Positions 22,322-32,455 of a stretch of DNA of 64,000 nt are shown here, one piece after another. The DNA comes from Chaenocephalus aceratus (taxonomy: Eukaryota; Chordata; Actinopteri; Perciformes; Channichthyidae). The position numbers were made by a program, and so were the translations under genes. A model generated the notes under the pieces. The model had not been told where the DNA came from and ran no database searches. It worked only from the letters and a program-made list of their open reading frames with translations. Position 1 is the first letter of the stretch. Each line of letters begins with the position of its first letter. The DNA lies in contig CM043799.1 of NCBI GenBank assembly GCA_023974075.1, positions 5,690,928 to 5,754,927 of the forward strand, read 5' to 3'.

Positions 22322-23776
22322 ATGCGGTAAGTAAAATTCGAGTGCTTTATTTATGTGTTAATGATTTTAATCAGCTACGTAATGAATGGTAAGGCTTGGG
22401 TTAGCATGTAAGCTAGTGGTAGCTACATCGGTGCTAACGATGCTAATCGTAGCCTCCAAGTTAAAATCATAGACTGTATATATAAAAGTTAAACGAAATA
22501 GACAAGTGTTAAGTGGGATAATACTGTTGAACAAACGGCTTCTGTTTGAGGTTAATAAAATAATAATAAGTTACATCCTTGTAACTTAGAGATATTTTAT
22601 TATGTAGGAGGAACTGTATGCATCACTAAGGTTAATTTAAATTGGCTATGCTAGAGTATGTAGACAAGCTAATGTCGTGTATGTGAAATCAACCTCACAA
22701 TAAGATATGTGTATATTACAATTATTAATGTCATATTTCAAGATGATTACTTAGATATTACAATATGGTTGATTGAGCTGGAGTTCATTATCGAGCTTAC
22801 ACGTTAACGTCACAGTCATCTGAAGAACGAACCCAAACCTTGTTGTTTTTATTAATTGCATTACCAAATGGGTATCAAATAAACAGTAAGCATTGGTAAC
22901 ACAACTTCCAAAGTTACAGTAAAATAAAAAGGACCCTGACTCGGACAATACACAATCCAACATGTCCAACGGATATATATATTGTTTGTACACATGGTAC
23001 TTTACATATATCTGTTTGTTTAAGGTGTCCAGGTGATGCAGACAGGCTGGACCAGAGAGTGAGAGACAGAACTGGACTCCTCACAGCAGTGAACTTCAGC
23101 ACAGGTACTAAGACTCTTTTTTCATACTGTACAAAGAATCAAGAAAGATATTGGTTTAAATGAATGAAGTATTGACTTGAATACACTGATATACATTCCA
23201 ATAAACAATACTAAATACTAGATCACCTACACATCAGTTAAGTTGAGGGTTTATTCCATGCAAAAAGTTACATTTTAGATATTTAGTAATATGACTTTGT
23301 CAGCTTTCTAATTTAATGTATTGAAGGCAAAGATATTTAACACAGTGAGAACTGCTACTATTTATCTCTCAATATTGTCTGTAAAAACGTGGTAAAAGTT
23401 ATTCTTTCAGTGAGACAACAGAGCAAGCTTCTACAGTTGCACTACGTTTTGTAACAGTTAAATATTATTTTGATAATAACATATATTTCAATGTTGATGA
23501 ACTTCATACTGTTCATTCATAATCTGATTGCTCACTGTTAAAAAAAAACAAAACCATTACAATTACAAAATAATTATATCTACAGCCCCTAAACACACAA
23601 ACACACCTCTTTCATAAATAACACACTTGTTCTGCAATAATGTTTTATGTTTCCTGTCATTTTTGTTAGGAAAGGACATGCCTGAAAGACACGACATGTT
23701 CTCCTTCTCTGAGGGTCAAGAAGAGCATCCAAGAGGATCATTAAAACCTGATGTTATGAGACACTCCATCAGCTGA
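22322..23776 (+). CDS. Candidate 3-exon small protein (63 aa)
   Basis: Three coding blocks join in frame: 22322-22326 (ATGCG, donor GTAAGT), 23025-23104 (acceptor TTTAAG, donor GTACTA) and 23670-23776 (acceptor TTTTTGTTAG, stop TGA). The predicted 63-residue product begins MRCPGDADRLDQ, is polar and charged (KDMPERHDMFSF in the middle) and ends MRHSIS. It shows no domain, signal peptide or membrane helix. A UGA lies immediately upstream of the ATG, so the start is fixed, but its context is weak. AATAAA lies downstream near 23850. The chain may equally be a non-coding RNA. I do not recognise the product. Confidence 0.4.
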
Positions 23777-24074
23777 TTATTTCTATTTGCCTCACTTTAT
23801 GAGCTTCACATCACTTGTGCCTTGTACCGCAGAGTTTGCAACGTCACAAATAAATGGGGCCAATCTTCAGTCAGATGTGAATGTGTAATCTAACATTTTC
23901 AGTAAGAATAATGGACAAAAGGATACACAAATACAATTTATTGAAATGTGAACCAAAAGTTAATCAAATGTTTTAAATAAAAAGCACATATGGACAGAAG
24001 GTGTAAACCTATTAAATGTATAAGTAAACACATTTAGTCAAATAACGTGACAGACTAGGCCTGTGCAGTTGGTA

Positions 24075-24794
24075 TCAGCTTTGCCCAGCATGGGCTCCTC
24101 CATCAGCCCTGGTCCTCCTCGCAGAGGAAAGACCCTCAGTCCTCTCCACACCAACAGACAGGACGTCCATCACACGGAGGTTTCTCCCTGAAGTCTCTGC
24201 AGCTCTCTGGACACCATGCTGTCTCAATCCGTCCACACTGAATATGAGAGGGGGGAAATCAAAATAATAAATGCTTTAGACAATAAGAAATATAAAGTTG
24301 ACTGTTGAGTTGCTCAGTTTTTTTAGATTGTCAATACTATTACTGTATAACTAATATATCAGGTTAAGAGGCACATTCAAATAAAGATTGGTCTTTAAAT
24401 ATATATTGTCTTTTGAATTGTTTGTCTAAAGTCAAGGATCTAGAACTGGTACTTAGTTTTAATGATACAGTCTGGTTATTATGCTGTTTGGAGGAGGCCT
24501 CACAGGTAAGAGCACTAACTAGCTACCATCACATGTACCTTAGCTTGACTTAAACGTATAATTAAGTGATATCAAAATACAAATAACTAATGTCATGCAA
24601 ACATATTAATATTTGCTTGATTCCAGTGTTGAATTTAGCACAATTGCATACAAACGTTAAGGGGTTTTAAGATTCTGAAGTATTATGCTAAAAACTCAAT
24701 AACTTAGATTATTATTTATAGTTTTGGTGAATAGTTTCAAGGCCGCTTACCTTAGAAACGTAAAATGCGACGGCAGTGTGCAGATGCGGAGCAT
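24075..24794 (-). CDS. Candidate 2-exon small protein (68 aa), convergent
   Basis: Minus-strand exon 24794-24751 (ATG; donor CTAAG|GTAAGC) joins exon 24237-24075 (acceptor CCCCTCTCATATTCAG; stop TGA) in frame, giving 68 residues. The product begins MLRICTLPSHFTFL, then is Arg/Gly-rich (QHGVQRAAETSGRN, SSARRTRADGG). The acceptor has a good pyrimidine tract. The promoter would lie within the element's right end. It faces the plus-strand candidate tail to tail. No family is recognised; it could be a non-coding transcript. Confidence 0.38.
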
Positions 24795-25329
24795 GTTAGC
24801 TTAGCTTGGTAGCTTCAGCTAGCTCTGGAACTTCCAGCTCGGTAGGCAGCAGGTCCCGCCTCGGCTCCGCCTCTTTGCCCTTATTTGGAGAAGGCGGGAG
24901 TTGAACTCTGACGTCACTGTCGAGCCGTTAGTGGCCGACTCCGCCTACTAAGGGCTTCACGGCAACTCTGCAGATTCCTATGGGTGACGTCACGGACCCT
25001 ACGTCCATTTATATATACAGTCTATGGTCTTAACATGACCCAGCGGTCTAGAAGTTAATAAAAAACAATAATATCAAAACTAAATATTACTACTAACTTT
25101 ATTGTGAAATTCAAACTGAACAGTAAAAGAATAGTTTCTGGTCTATTCTGAGCCCGATCTCTGTAGATAAATAAAAATAAAGAACTACGACAGATGTGTA
25201 ATATATTTAATGCCGCCGAACCATTTACTACAATGCATTCATGTGATGACTTTCAAAGAGTAAAGCAAGCACTGCTGAATAAAGTATGATTTTATCTTTT
25301 ACGAAACGTTTTTTTTCATATGGAATGCA

Positions 25330-25682
25330 GTTGGAGGTCAACCAATCACAGAGCTTGAGAACTAATCACGGGGTTTGTCAAACAGAGCACATGGTGTAGT
25401 CCTAAACGATAGCTGGGGATTCTGGGTAGTGTAGTGTCTTCTGCTATCCTTCACTCCGAAAAAATATTTGCTTCTCCGAATCAAAGGGGAAAAATACAAA
25501 AGCATTGCACACAATTTAAACCAATCAATGTTGTGTAATTAACAAGGATAATCTGTTGTTTTTTAGTCGATGAGTAGTGCAGATATCACTGTAAAATCAA
25601 TCGACAGTAAGGGGAATACTTACTTCCGGGTGTACAATTCTCCGTTATCCAATGGGAATGGATGCTCACATTGCCTTTAAGG
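25330..25682 (+). repeat. Repeat family R, copy in second tandem unit
   Basis: Near-identical to 21240-21592, right of the 3.2 kb insertion. It has the same ACTACA-CCCAG and ETS-like motifs, with small differences around 25446 and 25469. Confidence 0.8.
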
Positions 25683-26463
25683 GCAACACAATCTACCTGC
25701 ATTGCATTACTCTAAACGTGTAATAACGTGCTTTAACCAGTAGGTGGTTTGGGTTAAAAACATAAAGCTGTCAAGTTTACAGTGTTAACAAAATAAAATA
25801 TACTGCTGTTTCTGGTTTAGTTTATGACGGATATATTTAGTTATTGTTTTGATATTTGTAACACAAAAACGGTTATCGTCACGTGGTTCATGTAGACGAG
25901 GGATCGTTCCCCGGAAGTTCATGGCGGGCAATGTGAATGCATTGATAACAGGAGATAGAACTACGATTTTTGGTAATTATTAGTGAATAAAGGTTTTGAT
26001 TTGCAATATTTATACAACAAATCGATATGTGTATGTATTTACATCAATATGTTTTCAAAAATAAAATCGAATTTGCTAATATTAAGTGATAATATTAGGA
26101 TTAGTGTGAACAACTAGTTTACATGTTAGGCTAACAGTGCCTTGGTTAAAGAGCCTGTTGCTGTTTATTTATAGCTTTGAATTCTTTCAAACCAATATTA
26201 TCTTCTTAAACTTGTATGGTAGTCAGGAGCATCACTTTCTAATGTTTATTGATACATTTAGAGGGAGGGGATCTAAAGTAATGCTTTAAAATTCAGATTG
26301 GATTCATTTCTACCATTTTCTTAAATCTATGGTAGTTTCAGTAATCCCCTGGTAATTGAGGACACAAGTTATCTAAATGACTAATGTCATCTCTATGGCT
26401 TTCAGAAAGGACAGGTGACTATCAAAGGACTAGCAGCAGCAGCAGCAGCAGGACTAGCAGCAT

Positions 26464-26464
<1 letters not shown>

Positions 26465-26525
<61 letters not shown>
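26465..26525 (+). repeat. GAT trinucleotide repeat
   Basis: About 20 GAT units. In the frame of the THAP ORF it would encode a run of about 20 Asp, upstream of the probable start. The opposite strand reads poly-Ser. Confidence 0.97.
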
Positions 26526-26633
26526 AAATGTGTTGTTTTAGGAACATCCATTGCAAATACATGGAATTCAATAAACATTGAAGAGCATATCATGCAGTTT
26601 GTCGGTGCCTTTTCCTCCGTGTTGTCCTGGTTT

Positions 26634-26692
26634 GCTGTGCTGCCTCCTAGTCGCCACCATGGTTTGCTGTGCTGCCTCCTAGTCGCCACCAT
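26634..26692 (+). repeat. 32 bp tandem duplication spanning a Kozak ATG
   Basis: The unit GTTTGCTGTGCTGCCTCCTA plus GTCGCCACCATG occurs twice, followed by a third partial copy that leads into the THAP ORF. Each copy has GCCACCATGG, a full Kozak context. Only the last ATG (26691) is in frame with the THAP domain. Confidence 0.85.
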
Positions 26693-26942
26693 GGTTTGCT
26701 GTGCTGCCTGGGGATGCTCAAATCGCTCAGAGAAAGGAGTACGAATGTACGGCTTCCCCACTGACACAGAGCGGAGGAAAAAATGGCTGGCTCAAGTCAG
26801 CAGGAGCAATTTCACGATCAACAGCAACAAAATATGTGATTTATATACAAACACTGCATTTGCACTTTTTCACAAAACGAAAACCACACCATTGGGAGAG
26901 CTTAATGTTTTGTTTAATACAAAAAAACAGGGAAAGGCTTGA
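26691..26942 (+). CDS. THAP-domain ORF (probably partial)
   Basis: From the Kozak ATG at 26691 the frame gives 83 residues. Residues 1-50 look like a THAP zinc finger, a DNA-binding C2CH fold also found in P-element-type transposases: MVCCAAWGCSNRSEKG, then FPTDTERRKKWL and SRSNFT, then KICD. Against the family pattern Cys-X2-4-Cys-X35-53-Cys-X2-His, the three Cys are present, but the last His is replaced by Tyr (CDLY). The THAP AVPTIF-type tail is not seen. An upstream frame from 26415 is open through the Asp tract, but the Kozak start is preferred. A splice donor inside the last Cys codon (AT|GTGATT) could provide the His from another exon. Host gene fragment or transposon gene; undecided. 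Confidence 0.6.
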   Translation: MVCCAAWGCSNRSEKGVRMYGFPTDTERRKKWLAQVSRSNFTINSNKICDLYTNTAFALFHKTKTTPLGELNVLFNTKKQGKA

Positions 26943-27755
26943 AAAACACTGAGAGTTGAGACTCAGGGTGCAAGGTGAGGGTCTCAGTGCAGGTATTCAG
27001 GCTCCATTGAACCCCCCTCTGGTTCTTGTGCTGAGAGAGGGAGCAACAGACAGGAGAAAGGGTTATACACACCTATATAGCACACCTATTGCCTTGGGGA
27101 GATAAGGTGTTTACTTATATAAAACAGTAGTATTAAACGTACCTTGTGTTTTCACTCTCACTTAAGTCCCTCTCCCTTTGCCATCAATCCAGAATCAGCT
27201 GAGCTGCAACATTATACAGACAGGTAATAATCAACAGAATCACAAGGACACAATATGGCTCTGCTAAAAACACTCACTCGTACACGCACCAAAGTTATAT
27301 TTATCTAATATTTAACTCCCTCCACCCCCGCATACAATCCCGTTTAGAAGCCCCTCTTCTCTAATTCAACATGTTGGACGAAATGACATTAAGAGAACGG
27401 AATTTACAATTAAAAGGCTGTTCAACGTGTGTTGCTAATTTGCTTCGGTATGCTAGCTTAATCTGTTATCTGTAAACGTTCCCTAAATCTACTAATTTAG
27501 GGATAATCCACTGACATCCTTTAATACACATGTTCATTTGAATCAGATGTACTGATAATATCCGCAATATACATCTTTAAACTTCTTCTTACCTTTAAAA
27601 GTCCGTCACAAACGGTGTATTATGCTGCAACTCCACAGCTCTGCCAGCCTTGGTGCTAACTTCCGGGGAACGATTGAGAGGCTCCACGATCCGCCATTGC
27701 TGTAAAAAAGTGGTCCATTGGAGTGAACGGAGATGTCGTAACTCTTCTATTAAAT

Positions 27756-28160
27756 AGCTCTGGTGTAGTCCTAAACGATAGCTGGGGATTCTGGGTAGTG
27801 TAGTGTACCAATCAATGTTGTGTAATTAACAAGGATAATCTGTTGTTTTTTAGTCGATGAGTAGTGCAGATATCACTGTAAAATCAATCGACAGTAAGGG
27901 GAATACTTACTTCCGGGTGTACAATTCTTCGTTATCCAATGGGAATGGACGCTCACATTGCCTTTAAGGGCAGCCGACACAAACGAATGCTGTGCTTCCA
28001 TGAGCGTCAAATCCTGCTGCAGATGGGAATACATTGCAATCAGTTGAAAGCTATTTGCGTCCCTTTATGAAGCTGAAGGAGCCTAGAAGCGTCACAACTG
28101 CACGCCACGGGACCCTGACCAAACGTCGCTCCTGGACGATTATGGAGTGAGAGTGTGTTG
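27756..28160 (+). repeat. Repeat family R, copy with internal deletion
   Basis: Matches 34565-35045 of unit B but lacks about 85 bp after GTAGTGTAGTGT (near 27806). It is followed by GGGCAGCCGACACAAACGAA, also the edge of the inverted copy at 6450. Confidence 0.85.
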
Positions 28161-29049
28161 GCAGATGGCGTACATCTCTAATTTAACAAGGATTTTACAC
28201 CAACCCTTATAATGCTGTTACACTCGGTCACCAATCCCCGTGGGGAGGACCCGGGTTCGAAATGAAGCCTGGGACCATTCACCGTGTTATACCCTCGGAC
28301 TCCCCCATTCAACTCTCGTCTATAGAGAACCGCAGTGACGTGTCCTAAAACCCGGATGTAAACTTCTTCCGGTTCCTTCGTCAAAAACGCAATGCAATTT
28401 CTCCATAGGATTTTGGAAAATAGCTCGAAATAAGGTCTGTGGTTGACACACATTTAAGAGAGGGATCACGTTTTGTTCAGCCGGATAATCTCCACATGTC
28501 ACCCCTACTTTTATAATTTTTGAATCATAAATCTAGTCACCAAAAGCGAAATGCTAACGTTATGCTATAAACGAACTACAAGCCAGTACAGCAGCAGGGT
28601 CGCACGACTTCAACATCACGCCAACTTAAGATCGTTTCAACTGACTTGCACTGAAACTGCACTTTGAACACTTTAAATATATTAACATTTTAAACTGTAT
28701 ACCCCGTTTATCTAGGCCCTTTTTGTTTTGTTTTATGTATACCACGTTTATCTAGGCCCTTTTTGTTTTGTTTTATGTATTCATGTCACACTGTGGGAAA
28801 CGATATTTCTGGATGTATAACACATGTAGAATTTTTTTACAAATAAAGCTGACTTTGACTTCCGCGTGCTTGCATATTTTAACAAAACTTTTCATTTTAG
28901 CCACACTGAATTTAACTAGAAGTCATGGCTGTGTCAATTACCAGTCTGATATCGTTTTACAAAGATGACAAGAAGATTGGAGATAGAGGAGAGAACCACT
29001 ACAAGTCAGGACACGTAAAACAGTGCAGCCTAGAGGAAGGTGTGCATAC
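28161..29049 (+). other. Unit A segment before the gag fragment
   Basis: Near-identical to 35047-35935. ORFs here (91, 60 and 66 codons) recur because the block is duplicated; none has a domain. Contains a two-copy 41 bp tandem repeat (28700-28788) around CGTTTATCTAGGCCCTTTTT. Confidence 0.6.
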
Positions 29050-29709
29050 CTCCAGCAGCCCAGCGTCTGTTAAAATGCAAATGAGCTGAGAGGGGCTGGG
29101 AGACTTTCCTTGTGTTTTCAACCAATCGTACTTCACTGACTTAGCAATGGCTGCAACATCCTTTCCGTGTATTTCCTTAATTCTGGGCATGTTTTCTGAT
29201 TTAACATCAAAAGCAGCCTCTAGGCTAAGCAAATGACAACTCGCCGCACATTTAGAAACCCTATCAATCAACGCTTTGAGCTCAATGGAGCCTCGCTCGG
29301 TGCCAACTGATTTTTCATTCTTTCGCTCATTATATCCTCTTTTCTCTGCAATAGCCATCCAAGCTTTAACACATTATTTCATGTATCCTATGTCCCAGGA
29401 GGAATTCGGATCATTTTCAACAAGTTTAAATGCCTGCCACAACACGCCCATGTCAAAAGTACCGGTTAAAGGCCAATCAAATTGAATCTTCCCTTTCTGA
29501 TTATTCTGTTGTGAGTGTTCACAAAGTAACGAGGTGAACGGCATAACTTTAGACCAATCCAAGCTTCTTCCGACAATTCCAGACGGCATATTAGGGGAAA
29601 ACATATGAGTGTAGTGGCTGTCTGTAATTGGATTTTTAGAAGGTGTCTTGGTGCGTGAATTTGTTTTCCTCTTACCAACTGAATCGTTTGTGGAGACAGT
29701 ATTACCCAT
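29050..29709 (-). pseudogene. Endogenous retrovirus gag fragment, unit A
   Basis: The minus-strand frame starting at 29709 opens MGNTVS, a myristoylation-type signal as in retroviral matrix proteins. It runs 111 codons to a TAA, then stays open in the same frame for about 100 codons to GLLE, where homology to the longer gag at 48310-51533 stops. It breaks at GAG|GTATGC, which looks like a splice donor. Matrix and part of the following gag are present; capsid core, protease and pol are absent. No LTR or primer-binding site was found. It is dead. Confidence 0.72.
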
Positions 29710-30558
29710 GTTTAACTTTATGTTTACCACAAATATCCTTTTTGATTAAGAAATGAGGTTCCATTCCCAAATTAAACACAATGAACCAACCTACCGAGCA
29801 GACTTTCAGTTTAACTTTCAGTGCGGATGGATTCCTGTAATGGCGGCCACCACAGATATTTTTTACCGGGCAAAAGCACCCACAATGCAATGCGCAACCA
29901 GTGTTGCCAGATTCTGTGAGGGACACAAGGTCAAGGAAAAAAAAGCCCAAAAGAAGTGAAGTGGGCCACATGAGCACTTTAAACCTATACAGCAACTATT
30001 AGAAAATAGCAGATCACAACGTGCCGCAACGTGCCGCGACGCGTTATGAGCATGGACTGTATATATAAATATATAAATATGGTTGTGAGCTTGTAGATCT
30101 GCTATTTTCAAATAAAATCTTGGGGGAAACTTATAATAAGCAGACCTGGCAACACTGTTTTCAACGGCAAAAGTAATGTAAAAGTCGATTACAGTACTTA
30201 AACAGTAACATTTTACACCACATTGGCCGTAATTTTACAGATTTTTCTTAGAGTGTATGTATTCATGTTAGCAAACTATGAAGAAGCTTAAAATGGGAAA
30301 TGATTTGTGTAAAAACTGTGAGCTGGATTTGGGGCCTGTTGACATGTGCTGTTGAGGACAAAGGAAGATGGGGGAAGGTGAGGGTTTGACTTGCATTCAA
30401 CTTAGATCTAGAAGATAATGAAGCTGAGCTACTGTGATTGGGAGACTTAAGATGTGAGGTGTTGGTGATATTTGGGTGGCCAATCACGGAGGTCTGGAAG
30501 GGAGGATCAGATAACTCCTCCCATTGTTAGCAATGTATAAACACAGGAACCACGCTGT

Positions 30559-31999
30559 AGAGGCTTCTCAATTCTTAAATTTCCCCTCCTCGACTCCCCT
30601 CCTCGACTCCCCTCCTCGAGACTTAGTCCCGCCCACAGGAGATGCGAGCGGAGGACCGAGGAGGGGAACCGAGGAGAGAGGAGGGGAAGCAGCAGACGTT
30701 TAAAGAAATGAGAACTCCTCTCCACTGAGTGGTCATATTAAAGCGACGTCCGTTCATTATTACGTGGCAACAGCTGCATCAGCTGTCGAGTGTTTTGTCA
30801 TATTTTATAATCTCTGTTAGATCAGCTGAACATTGTTCCCCCACATATTTACTTTGAATTCATTCACAGTGTGGTATAATGAGACAATAACAGGCTACAG
30901 ATGTGGACACACACACATATATTTATATAAATATATGCAATTTAAAGTATGAGAGCACTCTCATAATAACGTAATACAATCAGCGACGGATATATCCCCC
31001 CCCCCCCTCTCTCTGGTCGCTGAAATGGGGAATTGAAATTACGGGCCAAAAGTTGTATTTGCAAGTATTACAAGTAAGCAGAGGACACCAAACCAACTGA
31101 GACCTGTCTGTCCACCACATCTGCGCACTGTACAACACACACCTACACACTGTACAACACGCACCTACACACTGTACCACACACACATACAGCTCCTAAT
31201 GCATAATCAGGCTACAGCCGTTGTGTATTTTATTATGTGAAGCACTAAATGGTCTTAGAAAAATATCGACTCTTTGTTTGTAGATATCTACTAAACTACA
31301 GCAAATAAAGAGAATAATGTAGGCCTGTTATACTGAGGCTGCGGCCACACGAGGACGAATTTGGTCGTTTGCGTTACTGTTTAGTGTCAAATAGACCGTT
31401 CGACCACACGAGGACGACCGAATACGGCACTAAACGACTGAGGCCACGTACAGGCTCCTGCATATGTACTGCAGCTTCTCCAGCGGTTGGAGCTAAACGG
31501 AGCGGTCTCGTGTGGACAGACACTATCCGGATAACTATTGCGTGTGGACGGAAGCTTGTTTGTGATTGCGTTTGCGTTAATCCTATGCGTTTAGCCGTTT
31601 TCGTCCTCGTGTGGCCGCAGCCTGAGTGATATATATTTTACACACTGCTCTGCTTTCTGCACCTCACAGCTGTTATCACTGTAAACATCGCGTTGCGATG
31701 AGAGCAGGTTCTAAAATAATATCCAGGAGATGCATGCAGAGCTGTCATTGGCTGAGATAAGGCCGGCCGTGCGTCACGCCTCCACCGTTCCCGGAAATGC
31801 ATCCGCGGAGGAGCCGTGGAGGAACCATCAGTGTATCCTCGGTTATAGCTCCTCCGGAGAGCCTCCTCGACGCTCGATCCTCGGTGTGCATTTAGAGAAA
31901 TGAGACGTCCTTCAAAATGGCGCGCTGAAATTCATCTCCGGGTCACTACCAGAGGACCAAGGAGTCGAGGAGGGGAAATTTGAGTATTGAGAAGCCTCT
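30559..31999. mobile_element. CTCCTCGACTCC-terminus DNA element, unit B
   Basis: Same element as 16411-18736 with intact left tip AGAGGCTTCTC and TGT on both sides. It contains the short form of the nested Harbinger-like element. Confidence 0.8.
31337..31622. mobile_element. Nested Harbinger-like element, short form
   Basis: 286 bp with the same termini and TGA flanks as the 1167 bp long form at 17185. It lacks the bases equivalent to 17292-18174, joined directly as GAGG|CCACG. Confidence 0.85.
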
Positions 32000-32128
32000 T
32001 GTGTTCAGTCTCTTTCCTCTGGCTGGCTCACGTGATTATCAGGTAAGTATGGGATCCCAAAGATAACTGTATTGAATTTGTACTGTATTGATTGTTTTGC
32101 ATTGTCATATTACCATTAAAGTAGATTA

Positions 32129-32455
32129 TTGTTTAACGGTTACTTGGTAGCTCTGGATTCCTTCCTGTATGATAACCAGCTTGTTAGGGACGCGCGTAGA
32201 TTTGAAAAGCGGACCAGTAATCCCTCAAAATCTCCATCACCGTCAACGTATAGTGTTGGTCCACAGCGCAAACGTATTAGTTTAACAAAATCCACATCTA
32301 AAGATACGTTATTTTCCCCTGTGCAATTCCAGTCTCACATCTCACAGCACATCGCCATTAACAAATACCGGAAACAGACCGAAAACATTTATAAAAAAAA
32401 GAATAATACTTTATTCCGAGTGTGCTTGCTTTTCTCTTTGAAAGTCATCACATAA
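32129..32455 (+). CDS. Unit B copy of the unrecognised 108-codon ORF
   Basis: Same length and frame as 18866-19192 with one visible residue change (TKSASK to TKSTSK) and a silent G to T near 32197. No domain recognised. Low confidence that it is a gene. Confidence 0.25.
   Translation: MFNGYLVALDSFLYDNQLVRDARRFEKRTSNPSKSPSPSTYSVGPQRKRISLTKSTSKDTLFSPVQFQSHISQHIAINKYRKQTENIYKKKNNTLFRVCLLFSLKVIT

Larger units (their letters stand above)
21823..25026. mobile_element. 3.2 kb hAT-like insertion with spliced cargo
   Basis: Empty sites at 20935 and 34199 read AAGATGGTCTTAACATGACC. Here the same site is split and GTCTTAAC is duplicated at 21815-21822 and 25027-25034. An 8 bp duplication with CA...TG ends fits hAT elements, although the termini are not obviously inverted copies. 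The right end (TATATATACAGTCTATG) and the left part (CCATAGACCCCCATG near 21928) match wording I know from common teleost repeats. The interior has two convergent sets of exon-like blocks (22322-23776 plus strand; 24075-24794 minus strand). Confidence 0.75.
20714..25867 (+). repeat. Tandem duplication of an 0.88 kb unit
   Basis: The unit starting GCAACACAATCTACCTGCAT occurs at 20714-21592, 21593-25682 (interrupted by the 3.2 kb insertion) and 25683-25867 (truncated by the THAP insertion). Unit B has one copy (33977-34855). Each full unit ends with a repeat R copy. Confidence 0.9.
25868..27755. mobile_element. 1.9 kb insertion carrying a THAP ORF
   Basis: The block is absent from the equivalent positions of the other repeat units. 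It begins after AACACAAAA at 25867, and the repeat R sequence resumes at 27756. ATCGTTCCCCGGAAGTT at 25903-25919 is present as an exact inverted copy at 27658-27674, 45 and 81 bp inside the respective edges. Exon-like blocks run inward on the minus strand (donors at 27597 GTAAGA and about 27143 GTACGT; acceptor TTGCAG near 27209). It may be a transposon using near-terminal ETS sites as promoters, or a captured gene piece. Confidence 0.5.
12784..29713 (+). repeat. Segmental duplication unit A (16.9 kb)
   Basis: Unit A starts at AACTTTATGTTTACC and ends at the gag start region. Unit B (29714-36596) begins with the same sequence and ends at the same gag start. Sampled regions are near-identical (for example 13333-13557 and 30263-30487 encode the same 74 residues). 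Differences are mostly insertions in A: 13631-16410, 17292-18174 (retained in A, lost in B), and 21593-27964. Confidence 0.92.

Noticed and set aside
26415..26690. Asp-run protein upstream of the THAP start
   Set aside because: The open frame depends on the GAT repeat; the Kozak ATG at 26691 fits the domain start.
27000..27720. Minus-strand protein gene in the THAP insertion
   Set aside because: Exon-like blocks have good splice sites but every joined frame meets a stop quickly; at best non-coding.
28205..28290. Possible tRNA or tRNA-derived SINE (GGGTTCGAAAT)
   Set aside because: A B-box-like phrase exists but no matching A box, acceptor stem or anticodon arm could be folded.
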